DNA of 64,000 nt from Kuafuiihalomonas sp039024635 (GTDB lineage Bacteria; Myxococcota; Kuafuiibacteriia; Kuafuiibacteriales; Kuafuiibacteriaceae): contig JBCCQA010000022.1 of NCBI GenBank assembly GCA_039024635.1, positions 1 to 64,000 on the forward strand, given 5' to 3'. Below, piece by piece: positions 51,473 through 60,800 of this stretch. The translations under genes were made by a program, and so were the position numbers. Positions within the stretch are counted from its first letter, which is position 1; each line of letters opens with the position of its first letter. Below the pieces are notes generated by a model. It did no database searches and was not told the DNA's origin. It saw only the letters and a program-made list of their open reading frames with translations.

Positions 51473-52549
51473 TTGGCTCAGCCATTCGAGACCCGGCATA
51501 TTGGAGGAGTGGCAGGAGTATTTTTGCTCGCCTATCTCCTGCCGGCCACCCACGCGCTCGGTCTTTCCATGGGCGGCGGGTGGAGCTGGTTTCCGGTCGC
51601 CTTCATCTTCGTCATCACGCCCGTGCTGGACGGGCTCTTGGGGCAAGACGAGAGCAATCCAGAGCCCCGTCGGCGGTGGCTCTACGACCTTTGCCTATGG
51701 GCCTGGGTCCCGGTTCAGAGCAGTCTTCTGATTTGGACGCTCGGTCGGGTCGGCGCCGGAACGGGGTCTGGTCTGGAGCTGGGGGGCTGGGTCTTTTCTA
51801 TGGGTCTCGTCGCGGGGGCGGGGGGCATCACGGTGGCCCACGAGTTGATGCATCGGCCCCGCCAAGGGGAGCGAGCCTTGGCCGAGATCCTGATGACCCT
51901 CGTCAGCTACCCCCACTTCTGCGTCGAGCACGTCTTTGGTCACCATCGCAACGTGGCGACCCCGCTCGACCCCGCTACGGCGCGGTCCGGAGAGAGCGTC
52001 TACCGATTCCTTCCCCGAACCCTCAGGGGCGGATTCATGAGCTTTTGGAGAATCGAAGCGGACAGGGTGCGCAAGCACGGCCGAAGGGGCTGGGCCGACG
52101 CCCGGATCCGCTACGCGCTCCTCCTTGTCTTTGCCTACGTCGGTGTGGCGGCAGGCTTCGGCGCGACCGGCGTCCTCGTCTTCGCGGCCCAAGGCGTCGT
52201 CGCGGTCCTCCTGCTCGAGATCATCAACTACGTCGAGCACTACGGTTTGCTCCGGACGACCCTCGGCGAGGCCGATGGTCGTTGGGAGCGGGTCAGGCCC
52301 CATCACTCTTGGAACAGCAGCCATCGCCTCACCAACGCCTATTTGTTCCACCTGCCTCGACACGCCGACCATCATGCGGTGGCCAGCCGGCCCTATCACC
52401 TCCTTCGACACGAGCCCGAAGGCCCTCAGCTGCCCGCAGGCTACGCAACCATGGTGCTGGTGGCGCTGTTGCCGCCGCTTTGGTTTCACCTGATGGATCC
52501 CAGAGTGGCCCGGGCGGTCGTCGAGCGTGGACAAGCTCAGGGTACCTGA
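51473..52549 (+). CDS. alkB: AlkB-type membrane di-iron monooxygenase
   Basis: This 358-residue integral membrane protein has all the histidine boxes of alkane 1-monooxygenase: HELMH (123-127), EHVFGHH with VATPLDPATAR (152-171), NYVEHYG (252-258) and HSWNSSHRLTNAYLFHLPRHADHH with RHADHH at 296-301. Several transmembrane helices surround them. It hydroxylates a terminal carbon of an alkane or fatty chain using oxygen and reduced rubredoxin or ferredoxin. The start is a TTG at 51473 directly after an in-frame stop and is uncertain. A Fur-like site lies upstream; no rubredoxin gene is near. Confidence 0.9.
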   Translation: MAQPFETRHIGGVAGVFLLAYLLPATHALGLSMGGGWSWFPVAFIFVITPVLDGLLGQDESNPEPRRRWLYDLCLWAWVPVQSSLLIWTLGRVGAGTGSGLELGGWVFSMGLVAGAGGITVAHELMHRPRQGERALAEILMTLVSYPHFCVEHVFGHHRNVATPLDPATARSGESVYRFLPRTLRGGFMSFWRIEADRVRKHGRRGWADARIRYALLLVFAYVGVAAGFGATGVLVFAAQGVVAVLLLEIINYVEHYGLLRTTLGEADGRWERVRPHHSWNSSHRLTNAYLFHLPRHADHHAVASRPYHLLRHEPEGPQLPAGYATMVLVALLPPLWFHLMDPRVARAVVERGQAQGT

Positions 52550-52564
52550 TAGCCTCCCGGCGTC

Positions 52565-53476
52565 GTGAAGCGAGCTTCATTCCGTCTCGACCACCTCGCA
52601 CAGCTCGAGGCGGAGGGCATCTACGTGCTCCGGGAGGTAGCCGCTCAGTTCGAGCGACCGGTGATCCTCTTCTCGGGTGGCAAGGACTCGATGGTCGTGG
52701 TCCATCTGGCCCGCAAGGCTTTCTGGCCTGCGAAGATCCCTTTCCCCCTCGTCCACGTCGACACAGGTCATAACTTTGACGAGACGATCCAGTTCCGGGA
52801 CAGGCTGGTGAAAGACATGGGGGCTGAGCTCATCGTGGGTAGCGTTCAAGGCTCCATCGACCAGGGCCGGGTCAAGGAGGAAGAAGGACCTTTGGCCAGC
52901 CGCAACTGGCTTCAGTCGGTGACGCTCCTGGACACCATCGAGGCCAACGACATCGACTGCGCCATTGGCGGTGCCCGTCGAGATGAGGAGAAGGCCCGAG
53001 CCAAGGAGCGCTTCTTTTCGCACCGAGACGCTTTTGGTCAGTGGGAGCCCAAGAATCAGCGTCCTGAGCTATGGAATCTCTTCAATGGACGAAAAGCTCA
53101 GGGCGAACACTTTCGCGTCTTCCCCCTCAGCAACTGGACCGAGATGGACGTGTGGATGTACGTCAAACAGGAGCAGATCCCGCTGCCGTCCCTCTACTTC
53201 GCCCATGAGCGAGAGGTGGTGGAACGAAAAGGGCTGCTGTACGCCGTGACGGATTTCCTTCAGGTCCAGCCCGGTGAGACATCTCAACACCGGATGGTTC
53301 GCTTCCGCACCGTCGGCGACGTCAGCTGCACCGGTGCCATCGAGTCGATGGCCGGCGATCTCGACGCGGTGATCGAGGAGGTGTCGGTAGCCCGCGTGAC
53401 CGAGCGAGGAGGTCGAGCCGACGACAAGCGGAGCGAGACGGCCATGGAGGATCGAAAGCGCGAGGGCTACTTCTGA
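52565..53476 (+). CDS. cysD: Sulfate adenylyltransferase, subunit 2
   Basis: This 303-residue PP-loop protein (GTG start) has SGGKDS (37-42) that binds ATP, DTGHNF, and the ARRDEEKARAKERFFSHRDAFGQWEPKNQRPELW segment shared by CysD. It forms ATP sulfurylase with CysN, making APS from sulfate. The stop shares a base with the cysN start (TGATG). Confidence 0.96.
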   Translation: MKRASFRLDHLAQLEAEGIYVLREVAAQFERPVILFSGGKDSMVVVHLARKAFWPAKIPFPLVHVDTGHNFDETIQFRDRLVKDMGAELIVGSVQGSIDQGRVKEEEGPLASRNWLQSVTLLDTIEANDIDCAIGGARRDEEKARAKERFFSHRDAFGQWEPKNQRPELWNLFNGRKAQGEHFRVFPLSNWTEMDVWMYVKQEQIPLPSLYFAHEREVVERKGLLYAVTDFLQVQPGETSQHRMVRFRTVGDVSCTGAIESMAGDLDAVIEEVSVARVTERGGRADDKRSETAMEDRKREGYF

Positions 53477-54723
53477 TGGACCTGTTGCGATTCTCGACCG
53501 CGGGGAGCGTCGACGATGGGAAGAGCACGCTCATCGGCCGCTTGCTCATGGACACGAAGAACCTCTTCGAAGACCAACTGGAGGCGGTCGAAAAGGCCAG
53601 TCGTCGGAGAGGTCAAGACGCGGCCGACCTCGCCCTCCTGACCGACGGTCTCAAGGCTGAGCGGGAGCAGGGCATCACCATCGACGTCGCCTACCGCTAC
53701 TTCGCTACTCCGAAGCGAAAGTTCATCATCGCCGATACGCCGGGGCACACTCAGTACACCCGCAACATGGTGACGGGGGCCTCGACGGCCAGTCTCGCCG
53801 TCGTGCTGGTGGACGCACGAAAAGGGGTCGTCGAGCAGACCTGTCGCCATGCCTTCATCTCTTCCCTGCTCGGCATCCAGCACATCATCCTGGCCGTGAA
53901 CAAGATGGACCTGGTCGACCACGAAGAGGCGCGCTTCGCCGCCATCGTAGACGAGTTCGAGGCCTTCGCCTCCCGTCTCGACGTGGCTCAGATCGACTAC
54001 ATACCGATCTCGGCCCTCTTGGGCGACAACGTCGCCCATCGCTCCACGAAGATGGACTGGTACCAAGGTCCCACCCTCCTCCATCAGCTGGAGACGGTCC
54101 GAGTCACCGGCACCTCGAACACCGTGGACGCTCGATGCGCGGTTCAGTACGTCGTCCGGCCCCAGACCACCGAGCACCACGACTTCCGAGGCTACGCTGG
54201 TGCGGTCATCGGGGGCGCTTTTCGCCCGGGTGACGAAGTCTTGGTCTTGCCTTCCGGCTTCGAGAGCAAGGTCGAGAGCATCTACGTTGGTGAGGATCGG
54301 GTGGAAGAGAGCTTCGCCCCGATGTCCGTCACGATGACCTTGTCCGACGACATCGACATCAGCCGAGGCGACATGATCTGCAAGCCGGGCAACCAACCAA
54401 GCCTTGGTCAAGATCTCGATGTGATGCTCTGCTGGTTCTCGAGCCAGGCAAAGATGAAGGCAGGCTCCAAGTATCTCGTCCGCCACACCTCCAGAGAAGC
54501 CCAGTGCATCGTCCACTCCATCGAGTACCGAGTAGACGTGAACACGCTCCACCGTCAGGAGGATGTGGAGGCCCTGACCATGAACGACGTAGCCCGGGCC
54601 AAGCTGCGCGTCAGTCGGCCCCTGGCCTTCGACCCCTACCGCCGCAATAGGACGACGGGCGCCATCGTTCTCATCGATCCCTTCAGCCACGATACGGTGG
54701 CGGCGGGCATGATACGAGGCTAG
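53476..54723 (+). CDS. cysN: Sulfate adenylyltransferase, subunit 1 (GTPase)
   Basis: This 415-residue GTPase has G1 GSVDDGKST (10-18), G3 DTPGH, and G4 NKMD, with EF-Tu-like domains after. GTP hydrolysis drives CysD. There is no C-terminal APS kinase (CysC) fusion; the chain ends after the EF-Tu-like domain, so APS kinase, if used, is elsewhere. It follows cysD with a one-base overlap and supplies activated sulfate 8 kb upstream of the sulfur-transfer operon. Confidence 0.96.
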   Translation: MDLLRFSTAGSVDDGKSTLIGRLLMDTKNLFEDQLEAVEKASRRRGQDAADLALLTDGLKAEREQGITIDVAYRYFATPKRKFIIADTPGHTQYTRNMVTGASTASLAVVLVDARKGVVEQTCRHAFISSLLGIQHIILAVNKMDLVDHEEARFAAIVDEFEAFASRLDVAQIDYIPISALLGDNVAHRSTKMDWYQGPTLLHQLETVRVTGTSNTVDARCAVQYVVRPQTTEHHDFRGYAGAVIGGAFRPGDEVLVLPSGFESKVESIYVGEDRVEESFAPMSVTMTLSDDIDISRGDMICKPGNQPSLGQDLDVMLCWFSSQAKMKAGSKYLVRHTSREAQCIVHSIEYRVDVNTLHRQEDVEALTMNDVARAKLRVSRPLAFDPYRRNRTTGAIVLIDPFSHDTVAAGMIRG

Positions 54724-54734
54724 CGATCACTACA

Positions 54735-55094
54735 CTAGGCTACGGGTGCGCCCTCGATGGCCGCCGCGATCTCGTCGAGCTCGGTCGGCTTCGTGAAGAC
54801 CTTGATGCTTCCGAGTTCCGCCAGCCCCTCCGAAACCTGGTCGGGAGGCAATCCGGTGAGGACGATGGCCTGGATTGACGGATTCATGGCCTGCAGCCTT
54901 CCAATCAAGGCCGCCGCGCTCATGTCGCCCAGGCGGTAGTCCGTCAGCAAGACTTCTGGGCGAAACTGGCCGGCCACCTGCTCGGCCTCGCCCCCTGAAT
55001 GTGCCGTGGCCACGGGGTGTCCTCGGTCGCTGAGGAACATCTCGATGACCGTCGCCGAGAGAGGCTCATCGTCTACGATGAGGACGCGCTTCAC
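54735..55094 (-). CDS. Single-domain response regulator
   Basis: The GTG whose complement ends at 55094 gives 119 residues, a receiver domain only. The acidic pocket is IVDDE (6-10), phospho-Asp52 is in LLTDYRLGD, and Lys102 is in FTKP. There is no output domain, so it may relay phosphate or bind a partner (CheY-like). It is divergent from the amidohydrolase operon. Confidence 0.88.
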   Translation of the reverse strand: MKRVLIVDDEPLSATVIEMFLSDRGHPVATAHSGGEAEQVAGQFRPEVLLTDYRLGDMSAAALIGRLQAMNPSIQAIVLTGLPPDQVSEGLAELGSIKVFTKPTELDEIAAAIEGAPVA

Positions 55095-55178
55095 AGTCGC
55101 GGCACGGTAGCGAATTCGCACTCGGTCGCCAAGGAATGCCTCGTTCCCCGGGCATTCCGATGCTGCTAAGAGCCGCCC

Positions 55179-56624
55179 ATGAGACGGGTCCTGTTGTGCG
55201 CGCTGCTGAGTGGCTGCGTATCCTCCTCGCCCGGCGCTCTCCCTCCGATAAAGGGCCCTGCCCAAGCGCGGAGCGCCGACGCCGACGTTCTGGAGCCTCT
55301 TCGACCAGCATCTGGTCGTTTTGCCCTGGTCGGGGGCACGATCCTCGATGGATTGGGCGGAAGGATCGAGGGTGGAACGGTCCTCGTCGAAGACGGACGC
55401 ATCACCGCGGTGGGACCCGAGGTCGATGTTCCGTCTGAAATGCGCACCTACGATGCACGGGGTCAGTTCATCACGCCCGGTATCGTCGACACCCACTCCC
55501 ACATGGGCGTCTACCCAGTCCCCTTCGTGCCCGCCCACGCCGACGGCAACGAATTGACCGATCCGACCACCCCCTACGTCTTTTCGGAGCACGCTTTCTG
55601 GCCTCAAGACCCCGCTTTGCAGGCGGCGGTGATCGGCGGGGTGACCACGATTCAGGTGCTCCCCGGGAGCGGGAACGTGATCGGCGGACGCTCGGTGGTG
55701 CTGAAGTTGCGCCCCCGGCGGGCGGCTCGGGCGATGCGTTTCCCTGGCGCGCCCTTCGGGCTGAAGATGGCCTGCGGAGAGAATCCGAAGCGGGTCTACG
55801 GGGAAAAAGGCCGGCAGCCCGGAAGCCGCATGGGCAACATCTACAAGCTACGCCAAGCCTTCATCGAAGCACAGGCCTATCGACGAGCCCAACGGGAATA
55901 CGAGGACGAGTTCGAAGCCTGGAAGAAGAAGCACGACGCCGCGGCCGAAGACCCCAAGGCCCCCAGACCGGGCGAAGAGCCCAAGAGTCCGAAGCGCGAC
56001 CTGGGCAAAGAGACTCTGGCCCAAGTCCTGGAAGGCGACATTCGGGTCCACATTCACTGCTACCGCGCGGACGAGATGCTGCAGATGATCGCGCTTGGTG
56101 ACGAACTCGGCTACCAGGTGACGGCCTTTCACCACGCCGTGGAGGCCTACAAGATCGCCGATGTCCTCGCCGAGCGCGGCATTCATGCTGCAGTCTGGGC
56201 CGACTGGTGGGGATTCAAGGTCGAGGCCTATGACAGCACTGAGGCCAATGCAGCCATTCTCTCCAAGCTGGGTGGGAAGCCTAACATCCACAGCGACAGC
56301 CCGATCGGAGTTCAGCGTCTCAATCAGGAGGCGGCCAAGGCCATGGCCGCGGGCCGACATCATGGTCTGGAGACCGGCCCCGCCGAGGCCATTCAGTGGC
56401 TCACCAAGAACCCGGCCGAGGCCTTGGGGGTGCTGGAACAAACCGGGACCCTGGAGGTGGGGAAAATGGCCGACATCGTGAGCTGGGACGCCGACCCCTT
56501 TTCGATTTACGCGAAGACGACGCGCGTCTTCATCGATGGCGAGCTCGTCTTCGATCGAGGGCGGTCCGACGAACGTTGGAGCGACTTCCTGGTCGGCAGC
56601 GAGGTAGAGGAGGACGCGCCATGA
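55179..56624 (+). CDS. Amidohydrolase-superfamily lipoprotein (imidazolonepropionase-like)
   Basis: This 481-residue protein has a lipobox (CALLSGC) and the amidohydrolase fold. The metal ligands are present: DTHSHMG (H-x-H), a His in the VHIHCYRADEM region, FHHAVEAY, and the final Asp in IHSDSPIG. NPAEALGVLEQTGTLEVGKMADIVSWDADPF near the end is the superfamily C-terminal pattern. A Lys/Glu/Asp-rich insertion (about 245-280) contains an EYEDEFEAWKKKHDAAA segment. It likely cleaves a C-N bond in the periplasm. Its stop overlaps the next start (ATGA). Confidence 0.82.
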   Translation: MRRVLLCALLSGCVSSSPGALPPIKGPAQARSADADVLEPLRPASGRFALVGGTILDGLGGRIEGGTVLVEDGRITAVGPEVDVPSEMRTYDARGQFITPGIVDTHSHMGVYPVPFVPAHADGNELTDPTTPYVFSEHAFWPQDPALQAAVIGGVTTIQVLPGSGNVIGGRSVVLKLRPRRAARAMRFPGAPFGLKMACGENPKRVYGEKGRQPGSRMGNIYKLRQAFIEAQAYRRAQREYEDEFEAWKKKHDAAAEDPKAPRPGEEPKSPKRDLGKETLAQVLEGDIRVHIHCYRADEMLQMIALGDELGYQVTAFHHAVEAYKIADVLAERGIHAAVWADWWGFKVEAYDSTEANAAILSKLGGKPNIHSDSPIGVQRLNQEAAKAMAAGRHHGLETGPAEAIQWLTKNPAEALGVLEQTGTLEVGKMADIVSWDADPFSIYAKTTRVFIDGELVFDRGRSDERWSDFLVGSEVEEDAP

Positions 56625-57847
56625 TCGAAGTCTTGTTGCTGCTGCCCGCCATCGATCTCGTCTTCGTAGACTGTGAAATCCGCACCGTCTGCTGTGCCGA
56701 CGTCCCCCGAGGTAGCGTGCTCGTCTCCGACGGCGTGATCAAAGAAGTCGGCGACATCGTGCCGCCGGAGGGTGCGGAGCTCATTCGCTGTCAGCAAGGC
56801 GACGTGCTGACGCCCGGCCTTATCGAGGCCGATTCGACCCTCGGGCTCTCCGAGATACTGCTCGAGCCGCTCTCCAACGATGCGGTGCCCGCCCTGGCGC
56901 AGCCCATTCGGGCCCACTTGGACCCGAGGGACGCCTTGGATCCTCGATCTACCCTGGTCGGCGTTGCACGAAGCCACGGGGTCACCTCGGTCGTCACCAT
57001 GCCCTCCGGTGGGGTGGTGGAAGGAAGAGCGGTGTGGATGGACCTCGTCGACGAACGAAGTCGCTACATCGACACGGCCTACGGCGAGCCCTCGGCCCTG
57101 TCGGCTCACGCGGGCCAACAGGGCGGTCAAGCCTACGGCATGTCTCGGCTGAGCGCTTTCGGGGTGCTCCGGAACTTCTTCGAGGACGTGGTCTACTACC
57201 GCCGAAACAAGACCGCCTTCCTCCGAAACGACGTCTACCAGACCGTCGTGTCACGGCCTGATCTCGACGCGGCCGTCCCGGTGACGACGGGTGACATGCC
57301 TCTATTGGTCGAGGCTCACCGAGCGGCCGACATCACCCGGGTGCTGAACTGGGCCAACGAAGCGAAGATCGAGCTCATCCTGGTCGGCGCGAGCGAGGGC
57401 CACCTCGTGGCGGAGGAGATTGCCCTTGCGGAGGTGCCCGTCGTCGTTCACCCCTTCGAGAACCTGCCGGCCCAGTTCGAGCGTCGGCAGGTCCGAACCG
57501 ACAACGCGGCCCGGCTGGAAGCCGCGGGCGTACGGGTCATGATAGCGACTCGCTCCGCCCACAACGCGGGCAACCTTCGCTTCGTGGTTGGCAACGCCAT
57601 CCGTGCGGGCTTTCCCGAGGCGCGGGCTCTGGAAGCCGTCACGGCCCGTGTGGCCGAAGCGTACGGCCAGGAGGCTCTCGGGGTGGTCCAGGCGGGGGCC
57701 AGGGCGGACTTGGTGCTCTGGTCCGGTGACCCTTTCCAGCCCTCTACGGAGGCCAAGCTGGTTCTCATCCGAGGTGAGCGACAGACGACCGACAACCGGC
57801 AGCGAAGATTGGCCGAGCGCTACATCGAGAGGCTCGAAGCTCGTTGA
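56621..57847 (+). CDS. Amidohydrolase-like protein lacking catalytic metal ligands
   Basis: The ATG at 56621 gives 408 residues with a hydrophobic N-terminal segment. It aligns with the preceding amidohydrolase over the core, but the D-x-H-x-H motif is replaced by EADSTLG (about 59-65), and the terminal metal Asp is replaced by ATRSAHNAGNLR, where active relatives have S/T-D-S-x-H-N-A-R-N-L-R. Remaining His residues (VEAHRAAD, VVHPFENLP) are kept. It probably is a catalytically impaired partner of the upstream gene product, for example a heterodimer subunit. Confidence 0.7.
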   Translation: MIEVLLLLPAIDLVFVDCEIRTVCCADVPRGSVLVSDGVIKEVGDIVPPEGAELIRCQQGDVLTPGLIEADSTLGLSEILLEPLSNDAVPALAQPIRAHLDPRDALDPRSTLVGVARSHGVTSVVTMPSGGVVEGRAVWMDLVDERSRYIDTAYGEPSALSAHAGQQGGQAYGMSRLSAFGVLRNFFEDVVYYRRNKTAFLRNDVYQTVVSRPDLDAAVPVTTGDMPLLVEAHRAADITRVLNWANEAKIELILVGASEGHLVAEEIALAEVPVVVHPFENLPAQFERRQVRTDNAARLEAAGVRVMIATRSAHNAGNLRFVVGNAIRAGFPEARALEAVTARVAEAYGQEALGVVQAGARADLVLWSGDPFQPSTEAKLVLIRGERQTTDNRQRRLAERYIERLEAR

Positions 57848-57893
57848 AGTCAAAATTCGACATTTCGGCCGGCTGAGGGCTCAATCGGGGCCC

Positions 57894-60800
57894 GTGGGTG
57901 CGCTCGTCTGGAGTGAGTTCGAGCCTCGTCTCGGCCTTCTGCAGGGACTCCTTCAGGGGCGTCGCGTCTTGGAGGTCGGGACCCGAGATGCGAGGAGCTT
58001 GCTCCGCCTTCTCGAGCTAGGCGCTTCGGCCGTGGTGGGGACGAATCCCAAGCCGGCCGAGGTGCTGAACCGAGACGCGCTCCCGCGTCGAATCGATCTG
58101 CTCGGCATGGACCGAGGACGACTCGACTTCGAGGACGGTCGCTTCGGTGCGGTGGTGGTCGCCGACCTCGCTCGAGAGCAGAGCGCCAGTTCTCGCTTCA
58201 TCCCCGAACTGCGGCGGGTTCTGGCCAGCGAAGGCATAGGGTTGCTCGTCTTCGAGGCCGAGGGCGGAACCTGGTCGGGGCTGCTCGATGACCCGGCCCG
58301 CCTGTCCTCGCCGGAGGCGCTCATTCGAGAGGTTCGGAGCAGTTTTCCCGAGCCGCGTTTCTACGCCCAAACGCCTTTCGCCGGGGTCGCCATTCGCCCG
58401 CAGGAGGAGGCGCCCTTCTCGGGCGGGATCAGTCTCGACCCCCGCCGGGAGCCTGATCCGCCCAGTCACCTAATAGCCCTCGTTGGACGGGTTCCGACCG
58501 AGGGTCGGGAACATACTCTCGTCGAAGTGGGCTTTGACCAAGTTCGAGCCCAGAACGAGCGGCTCAAGGCCCGGGCCGATGCCGACCGGGAGCGCTTGGC
58601 GGGGGCCTTGGGTCGGGTCCAGCGTGCGCTTTCGAAACGGGACGCCACTTTGGAGGAGATCCAGAGGCGACTTCCGCGCATCCGGGCCGCCCTCCACGAT
58701 CGAAGCGCGCTCCCGGCGCCGACAGTGTTGGAGAGAGGAGGCGAGGAAGAGGCAGAACCGCTTCGGGCTCGGATTCGGGACCTGGAGGCCGAGCTCGAAG
58801 CGGCTCGTTCGGCCCCCCCCTCGACCTGGTATGGCAGCTCGCTGGAGCCTACGCGCTGGGAGGAGGCTCCTTCCATCGACGAGCGGCTTCTCGATCGAGA
58901 GCGGGAGCTCGACACCCTCCGAAGCGAACTGGAGCATCTGAGGGCTGACTGGTCCGAGGCTCATCGACGGGCGCGGCAGCTCGAGGAACACGGCATCGAA
59001 CAGGCGGCGACCCACGAAGCGCGGATTGCGGCCGAGCGCTTGGAGCGAGAGGCCTTGGCCGAACGTCATCAAGCCTTGGAGCGAGAGCGCGAAGCGCTCC
59101 AGCAGGCGCTGGACGAGCCGGGTCATGGCTCCGAGGCCGAAGAGCGCCTCAGCGCGATGGCTGAGTCATCACGCTGGGAGCAGGCGAGGCTTCAGCGGGC
59201 TCTGGACGAGGCGCACGCGGAAATTCAGATGCTTACGGCCAAGAATCTGGCCTTGTCCGAAGCTTCGAAGAGCTCTCGAGAGGTCGAGCAAGCGCGGGAC
59301 GGAGATCGCCGAGCGCTAGAGCTCACCGCCAGCCACCTTGCGCAGGAGGTCGAGACCCTTCGAGCCCGCAACCAAGCCCTGCGCGAGGAGCGGGACGCGC
59401 TCGCTCGGACCTCCGAGCTCCTGTTGGAGGAGCGAGATCAAGCGACGGCCTCGATCGAGCAGGTCCAGGGTGCCCTCGCCGAGCTGGAGCGACAGAGCGA
59501 GATTCATACCCAGGAGCAGGCCCAATCTCAGGAAGCTCTGGTTCAGGAGCAGGAAGCCCGCGCGGCCCTCGAGGCGTCCCGTGCTGAGGATCGGGCCCAG
59601 GCCCTCCGAAGAGAAGACGAACTCCAGGTGAAGCTTGCGGCCACGGAGGCTGAGCTCGAGGCAGCGACCACCCGCGTGCGTGATCTGGACGGTCAGGTCG
59701 CTGATTGGGCAGGGCGGCTGAAGGCGACGGAGGACGCCCAGACCGTGGTTCGAGCGATGGAGGTCCAGGTCGTCGAGGCGCTGCGCGCGACTTCCGAGGC
59801 CCAGCAGGAGCGACGGGTCGTCGAGGAGCGTCTCCAGGCCCTCGACGAGAGTCGCTTCGAGCTCGAGCAGCAGCTTGCCACCGCCCTTTCCGAGAGGGCG
59901 CGAGCCGAGGCCGAAGCCGTCGAAGCACGGAACGATCGCGCCACTCGGGCTACGGAAGGTCTGCGGGAAGATGCCGAACTCGTCCGGTTGAGAGGAGAGC
60001 TCGGGCGCAGGCTGTCCCAGGTTCGTCAGCTCCAGGCCGAGCGGGACGAGGCGGTCGCAGGTCGGGATGTGGCCCTCGTCGAAGCTGCACGGCTGGCCCA
60101 GCAGCCGCCCCCCCCTCCACCGGCGCCTGAGCCGCCGGACCCCATGCTGGCCATACGTATGGAGGGACAGGCCCGAAGCCTGGAGGCTGCTCGTGTCGAG
60201 CTCGATCTGGAGCGGGAGGCGAGAGCGCGGTCCGAGCTCGCGGGGGTTCGACTTGCCCAAGCCTTAGATCGCCAGGTCGAAGCCCGTGTGGCTTTGGAAG
60301 ACGAGTTGGAGGCAGCCGAGCTTCGAGCCCTGACCATCGTCGCGGGGCCCATCAAAGTCGACGACGGTCGAATCGAGGACCTGGAGCTGCGGGTTCGCGA
60401 GCTGGAGAGCGAGCTCGAAACGAGCGCTCGGCGGTACGGCGCATGGGAGAGTCTCGCCCAACAGCTCGAGGCCGCCTCGGGCGCTCGAGAGGAAGAGCTC
60501 CTGGCCCTTCGAAAAGATATTGGGCAGGCCTTCGACGAGCGTACCCGGGCCCAGCAGGCCCGCGCGGCCCTCGAGCATACCCGGCAGGAGCTCCAGGAGG
60601 CCTTGGAACGGAGCGAGGGCGAGCGCGCGCGTGTCGACACTGAGTTGGAAGTCACCCGCGCGGCCCGCGCCGAAAGCGAACAGCGGTGCCGGCGGGCCGA
60701 AGAAGAGACGACCGGTGCCCGGGCCGCGCTCGAAGGGCTTCGGGGGGAGCTCGAGGAGGCGCGACGGGTAGTCGAAGCTGGCCAGGCCGAAGAGGAGTCC

